Positions 7,040-15,033 are shown, numbered from the stretch's first letter. The stretch is 27,332 nucleotides of DNA from Alkalibacterium indicireducens (GCF_039522005.1 NZ_BAAADA010000026.1:1-27332); one strand, 5' to 3'. The notes: generated by a model from the letters alone, not told the origin. Made by a program: numbers and translations.

Positions 7040-7564
7040 CTACTTAATAAAACGGGTCAGCGTTGATTGTCCAAATTCTTTTTCCTGATTCAGAAGAATT
7101 GTCGCACACGCTCGTGCATCTTCCAAAGCATGGTGGTGATTAAACGGAATACCATAATAAGCCGCTACTGTGTTCAGTTTATGATTCGGCAGAATTTTAA
7201 GCAGAGCCCGGGAGGAACGGACGGTACATAAGGTTTTAAACTGAGGGATCTGTAAGCCGTAATAAGACAATGTGCCAGTTAGGATGCGTTTGTCAAATGG
7301 CATATTGTGAGCAATCACCAGTTGGTCTCTAGTGAAGTACTGATTCATTTCATTCCATACTTCAGGAAACTTAGGTGAATCAAGGACATCCGTTTCTCTA
7401 ATGCCGTGTATCTGAGTGTTGATGCGGTCAAACCAAGTCTCAGGCTGGATCAGTGAATAATACTCGTCGACAATCTCACTGTCTCTTACAATCGTCAATG
7501 CCACAGAACAGGCACTGTGTGTCTGGCGGTTGGCTGTTTCAAAATCTATTGCAGTAAAATTCAT
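7040..7564 (-). CDS. DEDDh 3'-5' exonuclease (DnaQ/RNase T superfamily)
   Basis: A 174-residue stand-alone exonuclease domain related to the DNA polymerase III epsilon subunit. The four acidic residues and the histidine are visible: Asp7 and Glu9 in 'AIDFETAN', Asp91 in 'HNMPFD', and His144 and Asp149 in 'HHALEDARACA'. These define the DEDDh class with two catalytic metals. No polymerase or helicase domain is attached, and such proteins usually act in DNA repair or RNA processing. The start ATG follows AAGAGGAG. It is divergently oriented to the GH4 gene and appears to be a single-gene unit. Its exact cellular role cannot be read from the sequence. Confidence 0.9.
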   Translation of the reverse strand: MNFTAIDFETANRQTHSACSVALTIVRDSEIVDEYYSLIQPETWFDRINTQIHGIRETDVLDSPKFPEVWNEMNQYFTRDQLVIAHNMPFDKRILTGTLSYYGLQIPQFKTLCTVRSSRALLKILPNHKLNTVAAYYGIPFNHHHALEDARACATILLNQEKEFGQSTLTRFIK

Positions 7565-7721
7565 AAATGCTCCTCTTTATCTTTGTTTATATTAATCATT
7601 GTTCAGTATGTCAAAGTATAGCATGACTGTCCCATACTTCAAGCGAACAGACTGCATTAATTGTGTAGATTCTATTACAGAAGGGGTGTTCTTCTCTGAC
7701 ACAAAGTCTGTTTTAAAGAGC

Positions 7722-7747
7722 TTATCAGTTATCAATCTGACTGATAA
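7722..7747. promoter_or_regulatory. Inverted repeat, candidate operator upstream of GH4 gene
   Basis: TTATCAGT (7722-7729) and its exact reverse complement ACTGATAA (7740-7747) flank a 10-bp spacer. An overlapping pair, GTTATCA/TGATAAC (7728-7734 with 7742-7748), is also present. It lies about 100 bp before the 6-phospho-beta-glucosidase start and 13 bp before the cre-like site, in the 279-bp divergent space with the exonuclease gene. The cognate regulator is not in the window. Confidence 0.4.
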
Positions 7748-7759
7748 CAAAACAAATAA

Positions 7760-7773
7760 AGAAAGCGCTTGTC
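7760..7773 (+). promoter_or_regulatory. Candidate CcpA cre site
   Basis: The site reads AGAAAGCGCTTGTC and shares the AAAGCGCTT core with the Gram-positive cre consensus TGAAAGCGCTTTCA (10 of 14 positions). It lies about 70 bp upstream of a sugar-phosphate glycosidase gene, the sort of gene CcpA usually represses when glucose is present. Binding is inferred. Confidence 0.5.
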
Positions 7774-7843
7774 TGTAATCAATTACATACATTAAGCTTG
7801 GCTTGTAAAGAATTTTGCAGACTAAAATTAGGAGGAAGCACAC

Positions 7844-9241
7844 ATGGCAAAAGATGGATTGAAAATTGTAACAATCGGTGGAGGGTCCAGTTATACACCT
7901 GAACTGATCGAAGGATATATTAAGCGCAAAGACTTACTTCCAATCAGTGAGATCGTACTTGTAGATATCGAAGCCGGTAAACACAAACTGGATATTGTTG
8001 GCGCAATGGCCAGACGAATGGTCAAAGCAGCAGGGCTCGACTGGAAAGTTACGCTGACATTAGATAGAAAATCAGCTTTAAAAGATGCTGACTTTGTCAC
8101 CACACAATTTAGAGTTGGACTTCTGGATGCACGAGTGAAAGATGAGCGTATCCCGTTGTCACATGGCGTACTGGGGCAGGAGACAAATGGAGCCGGGGGA
8201 ATGTTTAAAGCTTTCCGTACTATTCCCGTTATTCTCGGTATCATTGAAGACATGAAAACACAGTGTCCGGATGCCTGGCTGGTTAACTTCACAAATCCAG
8301 CTGGAATGGTAACAGAAGCGGCAATCAAGCATGGTGGATGGAAGAAAACAGTAGGTCTGTGTAATGTGCCGATCGGCCACCGAAAAATGGCTGCCGAAAA
8401 ACTGGATATCCCGGAAGAAGACTTGTTCTTCAAGTTCGCCGGAATCAACCACTTCCACTGGCACCGTGTCTGGGACAAGCAGGGGCTGGAGCGGACACAC
8501 GAAGTCATCGATGCGATTTACAAACCGACTGACGAGGATCAGGAAAGCCATCTGAAAAATATTCACAATGCCAGTTTCCATTACGAACAGATCATAGCGC
8601 TTGAGATGCTTCCATGCGGTTACCATAGATATTATTATGCAGAAGATGAGATGCTGAAGCACTCGATTGAGGAATTTGAGAAAGGGGAAACCAGAGCTCA
8701 AGTTGTTAAGAAAACCGAAGCGAGATTGTTCGAGCTTTACAAGGATCCTGAATTGGATTATAAGCCTGAAGAGCTGTCCCAGCGTGGAGGCACACATTAT
8801 AGTGATGCAGCGTGTGAAATCATTGCTGCAATTCAAAACGATCTTCGCACAGAAATGGTCGTTTCGACCGAGAATAATGGAACAGTTACAGACCTGCCAT
8901 ATGACTGTGCTGTAGAAGTATCTGGGGTGGTCACGTCTCACGGATTTGAGCCCTATAACTGGGGAACCTTCACTCCTGAAGCGAGAGGCGTCATCCAAAG
9001 TATGAAAGGGATGGAAGAAACCGTCATCCGTGCTGCAATCGATGGAGACTATAATCGTGCATTAAGTGCATTTATCGTCAACCCGCTAGTGCCAGGAGGA
9101 GTCGTTGCAAAAGATATACTTGATCAGATGCTTTATGCTCACAAAGATCATCTGCCTCAGTTTGCAGATAAAATCAGAGAGATTGAAGAGAACCAACCAG
9201 ATACAGTCAATTATGTCGACGAGCTGATGAAAAGTAATTAA
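7844..9241 (+). CDS. licH: 6-phospho-beta-glucosidase, glycoside hydrolase family 4
   Basis: This enzyme hydrolyses phosphorylated beta-glucosides such as cellobiose-6-phosphate, delivered by PTS transport, using NAD+ and a divalent metal in the GH4 redox mechanism. It has 465 residues. The NAD-binding loop is 'TIGGGSSYTPEL' (10-21). 'VNFTNPAG' (147-154) is followed by Cys173 in 'GLCNVPIGH' and His203 in 'GINHFHWH', the metal ligands. The CNVP form is characteristic of 6-phospho-beta-glucosidases (LicH/CelF/BglT) rather than alpha-galactosidase or alpha-glucosidase members. The start ATG follows AGGAGGA. It is a single-gene unit with no PTS genes beside it. The licH name is chosen by similarity; celF or bglT would be equally fair. 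Confidence 0.88.
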   Translation: MAKDGLKIVTIGGGSSYTPELIEGYIKRKDLLPISEIVLVDIEAGKHKLDIVGAMARRMVKAAGLDWKVTLTLDRKSALKDADFVTTQFRVGLLDARVKDERIPLSHGVLGQETNGAGGMFKAFRTIPVILGIIEDMKTQCPDAWLVNFTNPAGMVTEAAIKHGGWKKTVGLCNVPIGHRKMAAEKLDIPEEDLFFKFAGINHFHWHRVWDKQGLERTHEVIDAIYKPTDEDQESHLKNIHNASFHYEQIIALEMLPCGYHRYYYAEDEMLKHSIEEFEKGETRAQVVKKTEARLFELYKDPELDYKPEELSQRGGTHYSDAACEIIAAIQNDLRTEMVVSTENNGTVTDLPYDCAVEVSGVVTSHGFEPYNWGTFTPEARGVIQSMKGMEETVIRAAIDGDYNRALSAFIVNPLVPGGVVAKDILDQMLYAHKDHLPQFADKIREIEENQPDTVNYVDELMKSN

Positions 9242-9244
9242 ACT

Positions 9245-9289
9245 AAAACAGTGCGGCTCCCTGTAATAAGGGAAACGCACTGTTTTTTT
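9245..9289 (+). terminator. Intrinsic terminator between convergent GH4 and ATPase genes
   Basis: The main stem AAACAGTGCG/CGCACTGTTT (9246-9255 with 9276-9285) has an inner CCCT/AGGG stem and is followed by seven T residues on the plus strand. It may also serve the minus-strand ATPase gene, whose stop is 13 bp away, though the T-run in that direction is short. Confidence 0.85.
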
Positions 9290-9301
9290 GATAACATGAA
9301 T

Positions 9302-11932
9302 TTATTTAAATGGCAGAACTTTCTTTCTCAGCTCCATGATGACTGTCGTGCTGAGGGCAAGTCCGGCAGCGATAGCCCACTGCACAAATCCAAATGAGTC
9401 AGGAATCGAGAAGACTCCTCTGACACTAGGAAGTAGTGTTAGACTATACAAGCCAGAACAGACAACGAAAGCGATCAGGACAAATTTATTTTTAAAGAAG
9501 CCTGCTTCCACACTCGTCTGAGTGATAGATCGAGCAGGAAAGACTTGCAGGGTACGAGCCAGAATCAGGGTAGTAAAGGCCATGGCGACACTAATTTCAG
9601 GTGTATAGTTCAGCAGCCCTATAAACTGAGAAATAATGACAGCCAGCCCGATCAGACTTCCTCTGAATATGACAGTCTGAAGTGTTTGACCGGAGAAAAT
9701 CGTTTCATCTGGATCTCTCGGTTTTTCTTTCATGACATTCGGTTCTTTAGGTTCGAGACCTAACGCAATTGCAGGCAGTGAATCATTGGCCAGATTGATG
9801 AACAGCAGCTGCAGCGCCGTAAATGGACTGATCCAGTTCATAATCAAAGCAAACAGGATAGCAATAACAGCTCCAAGGTTACCGGAGAAAAGATAAGCGA
9901 TAGCTTTCTTAATGTTGGTGTAAATCGTTCGACCAACAGCTACTGCCTTGACGATCGAAACGAAGTTGTCGTCTGTGAGGATCATATCTGAAGCATCTTT
10001 AGCGACATCAGTTCCACTGCCCATGGCTATTCCTATATCGGCCTGTTTAAGGGCGGGTGCATCATTGACGCCGTCACCTGTCATCGCAGTTATCTGGTTT
10101 TTATCCTGCCAAGCATTTACAATACGTATTTTGTTTTCAGGTGTGACTCGAGCGTAGACAGTGATTTTTTCCAGGGTTTCCATTAGTTCATTATCAGACA
10201 AGGCATCCAATTCCTGCCCGGTAAGTGCCAGGTCGCCTTCACTGGAAATATTCAGATCTCTGGCGATTGCCCGTGCAGTCGTTTTATGGTCTCCTGTAAT
10301 CATAATTGTCTTGATTCCTGCAGCAGTAGCATCTTCTACTGCGTGGTAGACTTCCTGACGAGGAGGATCGATCATAGCCAGCAGTCCAACAAAAATCAGA
10401 TCATTTTCGTCCTCCACATCAATGTCTTCTTTATCGATTGGCTTATAGGCAAAAGCCAGTACACGCATAGCCTGATCAGAAAAGTACTCGTTCTGCTCCA
10501 CCAGTTCTTTTTGAAGCTCTTCGGTTAAGTAGACGACTTCCCCGTTCATTTTAATTTTTGAACAGAGAGAGAAGATGACATCTGGGCCGCCTTTGACCAG
10601 AAGCCTTTTTTCTCCATCAATCTCATGCACAGTAGACATGCGTTTACGGCTGGAATCAAACGGCAGTTCTGCAAGACGTGGGTAGGTTTTACGTACAGTG
10701 TCGTAAGGCAGATTTTGTTTATTACTGTATGCGATCAGTGCAACTTCAGTGGGATCGCCACTTGATTCTCCGTTTTCACTTAATGTGGAGTCATTCGTCA
10801 GGGTCGCGACCTGCATCAGGATCTGTTCGGACTCAGTCCATTTTTCAGGATCACCGGAGAACAGATTGGATTCACCATTTGGAATGTAGGCATCGACCAC
10901 AGTCATTTTATTTTGAGTCAAGGTACCTGTTTTGTCTGTACAAATCACACTGGTGGATCCGAGCGTTTCTACGGCTGGAAGCTGTCTGATGATGGCATGC
11001 TGTTTAGCCATCTTATTTGTACCCACTGAGAGAACGATGGTCACGATCGACCGCAGAGCTTCAGGAATGGCAGCAACAGCGACAGCAACGGCAAACATAA
11101 ATGCATCCAACAATGGGACTGTAATATCTTCAGCATTACCTAAGAAGATACGCCCTGCTTGAATAGCGAATATGAGAATAGACAGAAGCAGGATAGCCCA
11201 GCCCAGTTTCTTACTGAAGTGTTCCAGTTTACGCTGCAGAGGCGTCTGTTTGGAAGAAGCGCCTTGAATCAGCTGAGCCACTTTCCCCATTTCAGTGGAC
11301 TCTCCGATTGCAGTGACGACAAAGTTCCCTCGTCCGTAAGTGACCAGCGTTCCACTGTAGACCATATTGATTCGGTCGGCAAGAGGCGTATCTTCAGCCA
11401 GCTCATTTGTTCTTTTTTCAGATGAAACTGATTCCCCAGTCAGCGACCCCTCCTGGACTTGAAGCGATTCAGCTTCTACCAGGCGACCGTCGGCAGGAAT
11501 ATTATCTCCCGCTTCCAGTACAACAATATCACCCACTGTGATGTTTTTAGCTTCGATCGATTGAGTCGATCCATCTCTCAGTACTTTGGCGCTGGGTGAT
11601 GCCATCTTACGAAGAGATTCCAATGAATCTTCCGCTTTTTTTGTCTGCACGACACTTAGAAGAGAGTTCAGTATCAGAACTGTAAAAATGATCAGTGGTT
11701 CGAGCTGTTCGCCGATCAGGACCTGAATGATGGCCACGATCAGCAGAACGATGACCATAGGATCCTTGAACGATTCGATAAATAGGGAGAGAATCGAGCG
11801 TCGATCCTTTTGAGCAATTTCGTTTAAGCCATACTGCTCCAGGCGACTGGTTACCTCCTTTGTAGTCAGCCCTTCACGGGAAGCATTCAGTTCTGTTAGA
11901 ACTTCTTCACTCTTACGTTTATAGTAATCCAT
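9302..11932 (-). CDS. P-type (P2A) cation-transporting ATPase, Ca2+ and/or Mn2+ exporter
   Basis: An 876-residue membrane ATPase of the SERCA/PMR1 group. Visible motifs are TGES (165-168) in the actuator domain, PEAL (290-293) in M4, 'CTDKTGTLT' with phosphorylated Asp333, 'KGGPD' and 'FDSSRKRMS' in the nucleotide domain, and 'TGDGVNDAPAL' near 617. In M6, 'NLANDSLP' has Asn712 and Asp716. Site-II ligands Glu291, Asn712 and Asp716 are present. M8 has 'LARTLQ' with an Arg where SERCA has a site-I acid, like Listeria LMCA1, so one ion per cycle is likely (inference). A manganese-type riboswitch upstream argues that Mn2+ detoxification, as for Lactococcus YoaB and pneumococcal MgtA, may be its physiological role. 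The start ATG follows AAAGGA. Confidence 0.9.
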   Translation of the reverse strand: MDYYKRKSEEVLTELNASREGLTTKEVTSRLEQYGLNEIAQKDRRSILSLFIESFKDPMVIVLLIVAIIQVLIGEQLEPLIIFTVLILNSLLSVVQTKKAEDSLESLRKMASPSAKVLRDGSTQSIEAKNITVGDIVVLEAGDNIPADGRLVEAESLQVQEGSLTGESVSSEKRTNELAEDTPLADRINMVYSGTLVTYGRGNFVVTAIGESTEMGKVAQLIQGASSKQTPLQRKLEHFSKKLGWAILLLSILIFAIQAGRIFLGNAEDITVPLLDAFMFAVAVAVAAIPEALRSIVTIVLSVGTNKMAKQHAIIRQLPAVETLGSTSVICTDKTGTLTQNKMTVVDAYIPNGESNLFSGDPEKWTESEQILMQVATLTNDSTLSENGESSGDPTEVALIAYSNKQNLPYDTVRKTYPRLAELPFDSSRKRMSTVHEIDGEKRLLVKGGPDVIFSLCSKIKMNGEVVYLTEELQKELVEQNEYFSDQAMRVLAFAYKPIDKEDIDVEDENDLIFVGLLAMIDPPRQEVYHAVEDATAAGIKTIMITGDHKTTARAIARDLNISSEGDLALTGQELDALSDNELMETLEKITVYARVTPENKIRIVNAWQDKNQITAMTGDGVNDAPALKQADIGIAMGSGTDVAKDASDMILTDDNFVSIVKAVAVGRTIYTNIKKAIAYLFSGNLGAVIAILFALIMNWISPFTALQLLFINLANDSLPAIALGLEPKEPNVMKEKPRDPDETIFSGQTLQTVIFRGSLIGLAVIISQFIGLLNYTPEISVAMAFTTLILARTLQVFPARSITQTSVEAGFFKNKFVLIAFVVCSGLYSLTLLPSVRGVFSIPDSFGFVQWAIAAGLALSTTVIMELRKKVLPFK

Positions 11933-11966
11933 CTAATTATCCTTTCTACTAATCGGAAGCAATAGA

Positions 11967-12007
11967 TAAAAAAAGACGCATACGGAAGGCCTATTCCGTA
12001 TACGTCT
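11967..12007 (-). terminator. Leader intrinsic terminator of the ATPase riboswitch
   Basis: Read on the minus strand, a 14-bp stem (12007-11994 with 11987-11974, one wobble) is followed by a T-rich tract (11974-11968). It is 35 bp before the ATPase start, inside its 5' leader, so it acts as an attenuator rather than a gene-end terminator. Its 5' arm overlaps the inferred 3' strand of aptamer helix P1. Confidence 0.8.
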
Positions 12008-12096
12008 CACAATTTAATGCAGCACCAGCAGATGAGTCATCTACGATTGGTGGCACTGCAACAGAAAATATCCTGCCTGTTACTCCCGTACAGTAT
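11993..12096 (-). ncRNA. Candidate yybP-ykoY (Mn2+) riboswitch aptamer
   Basis: The transcript would begin about 10 bases before this element. It contains CGGGAGTAAC (12089-12080), resembling the conserved L1 segment GGGGAGUA of yybP-ykoY aptamers. A short AACAG/CTGTT hairpin follows. A long arm TGCAG..CACCA..AGAT/ATCT..TGGTG..CTGCA follows next, whose GACTC loop has the UCA trinucleotide expected in L3. P1 can form from AUACUGUA (12096-12089) with UACGGAAU (12000-11993, one A-A mismatch), and the latter is part of the terminator's 5' arm. Ligand-stabilised P1 would therefore prevent termination and switch the exporter on. Family assignment is from memory of the consensus, not from a covariance search. 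Confidence 0.6.
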
Positions 12097-12111
12097 TCAT
12101 TTGTCCTGATA

Positions 12112-12140
12112 ATTATAATCCCTCTTAACTAAAATAGCAA
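12112..12140 (-). promoter_or_regulatory. Sigma-A promoter of the riboswitch-ATPase unit
   Basis: On the minus strand, TTGCTA (12140-12135) and a perfect TATAAT (12117-12112) are separated by 17 bp. The predicted start near 12105 lies just before the aptamer P1 strand, which supports the riboswitch model. Confidence 0.75.
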
Positions 12141-12280
12141 CAATTAAATATCCTGTAAACTTTTATGAGGAGATTTGTCTGACTATCAGTCATGCGAGCA
12201 CTTTAAACCTGATGTTATCAGCCCACTGTTAATGATGATTTTAGTACGCTGGATTAACCGAATTAAAACGAGGTGAACAC

Positions 12281-12583
12281 ATGACCCAGTTGCTTTTAAA
12301 AATAAGAAACTGCACGAACAGTTTAAAAATCACTCTCGCAGCACTTTTGATCATCCTGATTGGAGGAGTTCTTCTTTCTTTGCCAATAAGTCATCAATCT
12401 GGACAAGAAGGGTCTGTTTTCGATCGTTTTTTACATCTGCTTCACTTGTGTCGATCAACAGCTTTTGATACATTGGGAGAAGAGTTGACGCATTGTTATA
12501 CAGAAGTTCTAAGGATAGATAAAAAGCAGGACAATCTGGATGCATGTAAGATCTTTCTTCCGGAAGCTGAACCTGAAGATTGA
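12281..12583 (+). pseudogene. Remnant of a KtrB/TrkH potassium transporter N-terminus
   Basis: The first ~50 codons look like the start of a Ktr/Trk channel subunit: a basic leader 'KIRNCTNSLK', then a first membrane helix ending in 'LLSLPISH', then 'GSVFDRF', the usual run-up to the first pore loop. In the main frame the pore region is lost. A one-base shift at the T-run near 12430 gives 'FFTSASLVSINSF', resembling the 'LFTATSAVCVTGL' pore-helix motif, followed directly by a stop. The rest of the frame (to 12583) resembles nothing I recognise. The whole pore-forming body (about 400 residues) is missing, so this is a deletion remnant. AACGAGGTG precedes the ATG. Confidence 0.5.
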
Positions 12584-12698
12584 TCCGACTGTCGAGCTTA
12601 AGGAGGACAAGCACTACTTAGGTATCGTCCAAAAGGATTATTTTGACAGATTTGCAGAAGAAACCTCTTTAGGCTATGATTTAAGACTTGACGATTAG
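12540..12698 (+). CDS. Unidentified 52-codon ORF or gene remnant
   Basis: This is a short frame overlapping the end of the KtrB-like remnant. Its translation ends 'VQKDYFDRFAEETSLGYDLRLDD' and is well formed, charged and protein-like. It has no clear ribosome binding site, and upstream stops in the same frame cut it off, so it may be the C-terminal end of a gene whose 5' part was deleted together with the KtrB body. I do not recognise the family. The 157 bp between it and murB hold two GGATCC-containing direct repeats (12799-12804, 12822-12827) and nothing else that I can assign. Confidence 0.3.
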   Translation: MHVRSFFRKLNLKIDPTVELKEDKHYLGIVQKDYFDRFAEETSLGYDLRLDD

Positions 12699-12855
12699 AT
12701 GACAATTCCCGGTAATTGTACACATTCAGACGCATTAGTGTTAAAATTAGTGTGATTTGCATGCTAACAAGATCCGAATGCCATCAAGTCATGAAATTGG
12801 ATCCGTGGCAGATCATTAAAGGATCCAGGCGTTAACGAGAGGACAATCGATTATA

Positions 12856-13854
12856 ATGAATGTAAAAAAACTTAAAAAGTATTTTCCAAACGCAACAATA
12901 AAAGAGAATGAACCTTTATCTAAATATACTTATACTAAAACAGGTGGACCGGCAGATGCACTGATCTTTCCGAAAACGAAAGAAGAAGTTCAGGCATTGG
13001 TTAAATGGTTATATGAGCAGAGCTGGCCAGTCACTATTCTTGGGAATGCCAGCAACCTTATTGTGAAAGATGGGGGAATCCGTGGGGCTGTCATCATTCT
13101 GACGGACATGAACCAGATCTTAGTAAAAGAGAACAGCATTAGAGTACTAACGGGTGCACCTCTTATCGAAGTCAGTAAACGGGCGTATCAGTCCAGTCTT
13201 ACCGGACTTGAGTTCGCCTGTGGAATCCCGGGAAGCATTGGTGGGGCAGTATACATGAATGCTGGAGCTTACGGCGGGGAAGTGAGAGAAGTGATCCGTA
13301 AAGTCACGGTCCTTACCCGTGACGGCGAAATTTTCGAACGGACGAATGACGAAATGGAATTTTCTTATCGTCACAGCAAGCTTCAGGAGACAGATGAAAT
13401 CGCGCTGGAAGTCGTATTTGAGCTGACAGAAGGCGATCCTGAAGCGATCAAAGAGAAGATGGATGAGCTGACCTATCTCAGAACATCCAAACAGCCGCTC
13501 GAATACCCATCCTGCGGGTCTGTCTTCAAGCGTCCTACAGGCTACTTCACAGGTAAACTGATTCAGGATGCCGGCCTTCAGGGACTGAAATGGGGAGGCG
13601 CACAAGTATCCACTAAACATGCCGGATTTATTGTCAATATTGACAATGCGACAGCCACGGATTATATTGAGCTGATCGAACACATTAAGGAAGTCATTCT
13701 GGATAAATATGGCGTCCAGCTGGAAACAGAAGTGAAAATAATTGGCGAAGACCATCCTGCTGTTATCGGGGCCAATGACACATTGATAAAAAAAGCGACT
13801 AGCAGTTTCAAGGCGAAACTTGAAACGATCATGCCTTTGACAGAAGAAAATTAA
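12856..13854 (+). CDS. murB: UDP-N-acetylenolpyruvoylglucosamine reductase MurB
   Basis: This FAD-dependent cytoplasmic enzyme reduces UDP-GlcNAc-enolpyruvate to UDP-N-acetylmuramate in peptidoglycan synthesis. The 332-residue protein shows the FAD-binding segments 'TKTGGPADALIFP' (28-40), 'ILGNASNLIV' (61-70) and 'FACGIPGSIGGAVYMNAGAYGGE' (120 onward). Active-site residues are Arg172 ('YRHS'), Ser222 ('SCGSVFKRP') and Glu292 ('LETEV'). The lack of the E. coli-type loop places it in the type II MurB group of Gram-positives. An extension of about 30 residues follows the usual end. AGAGGA lies about 13 bp before the ATG, a rather long spacing. In streptococci and enterococci murB sits directly before potABCD; here one oxidoreductase gene lies between them. 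Confidence 0.95.
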   Translation: MNVKKLKKYFPNATIKENEPLSKYTYTKTGGPADALIFPKTKEEVQALVKWLYEQSWPVTILGNASNLIVKDGGIRGAVIILTDMNQILVKENSIRVLTGAPLIEVSKRAYQSSLTGLEFACGIPGSIGGAVYMNAGAYGGEVREVIRKVTVLTRDGEIFERTNDEMEFSYRHSKLQETDEIALEVVFELTEGDPEAIKEKMDELTYLRTSKQPLEYPSCGSVFKRPTGYFTGKLIQDAGLQGLKWGGAQVSTKHAGFIVNIDNATATDYIELIEHIKEVILDKYGVQLETEVKIIGEDHPAVIGANDTLIKKATSSFKAKLETIMPLTEEN

Positions 13855-13860
13855 ATGAAG

Positions 13861-13919
13861 GAGCAGTTGGTGACCACAAAGCGGTGAGACGTCGTTAACA
13901 GGTTGCAGGCTGCTCTTTT
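13861..13919 (+). terminator. Possible terminator or structured spacer after murB
   Basis: GAGCAG (13861-13866) pairs with CTGCTC (13910-13915), followed by TTTT, enclosing a 43-base loop with further small inverted repeats such as TGGTGACCA. The T-run is short, and the next gene's ribosome binding site is only 14 bp further, so readthrough is likely. Confidence 0.35.
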
Positions 13920-13944
13920 ACATTGGACAGACGGAGGAAATCAG

Positions 13945-14868
13945 ATGAAAATAGGTGTTATCGGATTAGGAACTATTGCACAGAAAGCTTATCTCCCACT
14001 CTATACGACTCATTTTTCCGAGCATGAGTGGCACTTTTCAACACGCAGTCAGGAGAAGTTGGAAGAGCTGGGGAGACAATACGGCTTATCACCTGATCAA
14101 CTGCATACATCCTGGAAAGACTTGACGGAGATAGTTGATGCTGTGTGCATACATACCCCGACTCATACGCATTATGAGATGGTTTCATATTTTCTGAATC
14201 ATTCGATTCCAGTGCTGATCGACAAGCCACTTACAGAAGAACTGGATAAGACTAAAGAGCTGATGACACTGGCTGCAGAGAAACAGGTAACTTTGATGAT
14301 CGGGTTTAATCGACGTTTTGCACCCAAAGTAAAGGAACTGGCTGATGTCAAAGATGCCAATATGTTGATCGTTCAGAAGAATCAGTCTGATGCCACAGAC
14401 TTTCCGGTCAGATACCGTATCTTCGATATGATGATTCATCCAATTGATACAGCGGTCTTTTTGTTAAATGACCAGCATATCGACGTAGTAGATTCTGAAG
14501 TTGTTGAAGAAGGAGGCCAGTTCAAGCGCGCGTGGGTCATACTTAAAACGAAACAGATGACTGCAATGGTTTCTATAAATAATGAATCAGGAGCTAAAAG
14601 AGAGACACTTGAACTTCAAAGTGCTTCCGGAACATACACAGTTGAAGACCTCACAGATTTATCGATTTACACTAAAGAGGGAAGGCTCACTCAAACTGCC
14701 GGCGACTGGACTGAAACACTGGTAAAGAGAGGCTTTGAACCAATGATCCAGTCATTTCTGGAAACTCTGGAGAAGAAGGGAGCTGTTCCTGCATCGCTTG
14801 ACTCCGCACTGGTCAGCCATTTCATATGCGAGTCAATCTGCTTGAAGTATGAAAAGGAACAGTGGTAA
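13945..14868 (+). CDS. Gfo/Idh/MocA-family NAD(P)-dependent oxidoreductase (MviM-like)
   Basis: A 307-residue Rossmann-fold oxidoreductase. The dinucleotide-binding loop 'GVIGLGTIAQKAYLP' begins at residue 4. 'VLIDKPLTEE' (90-99) carries the family Lys94 (EKP-type motif, here DKP). Asp161, His165 and Asp168 in 'FDMMIHPIDTAVF' form the catalytic segment. The start at 13945 is chosen because AGACGGAGG lies directly upstream; an in-frame extension to 13903 lacks a site. The substrate (sugar, inositol or amino-sugar derivative) cannot be told from sequence. The gene sits between murB and potABCD. The 230 bp after it, up to potA, hold the pot promoter. Confidence 0.88.
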   Translation: MKIGVIGLGTIAQKAYLPLYTTHFSEHEWHFSTRSQEKLEELGRQYGLSPDQLHTSWKDLTEIVDAVCIHTPTHTHYEMVSYFLNHSIPVLIDKPLTEELDKTKELMTLAAEKQVTLMIGFNRRFAPKVKELADVKDANMLIVQKNQSDATDFPVRYRIFDMMIHPIDTAVFLLNDQHIDVVDSEVVEEGGQFKRAWVILKTKQMTAMVSINNESGAKRETLELQSASGTYTVEDLTDLSIYTKEGRLTQTAGDWTETLVKRGFEPMIQSFLETLEKKGAVPASLDSALVSHFICESICLKYEKEQW

Positions 14869-15033
14869 TACCTTAAGTTCCGTCGTATGCGCAGCAATAT
14901 TGAAATGACAAAAAAGAATCGCTGCAGTTGGCTTATTTTCCACTTGATTCTCCGCCAGATAAAATGAATGACCGATGGCATCACTTTTTAAACATATTTA
15001 GTGACTATTATAAGAAAAACAACTGAATAAATA

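Noticed and set aside
8159..8998. 279-codon open frame on the minus strand inside the GH4 gene
   Set aside because: It lies wholly antisense to a well-supported enzyme, has no ribosome binding site, and its Cys/Ile/Phe-rich product resembles no family.
12351..12614. Minus-strand 87-codon open frame over the KtrB remnant
   Set aside because: Its product is not recognisable, it overlaps the plus-strand KtrB-like segment, and no ribosome binding site or promoter is evident. A real short gene is not fully excluded.
13861..13919. T-box or other riboswitch before the Gfo/Idh/MocA gene
   Set aside because: No T-box specifier or AGGGTGGNACCGCG-type motif is present; the element is short and better explained as an imperfect terminator or spacer.
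13903..13944. Upstream in-frame extension of the Gfo/Idh/MocA protein
   Set aside because: It adds 14 residues before the Rossmann start, has no ribosome binding site and overlaps the hairpin after murB; the ATG at 13945 has a strong site.
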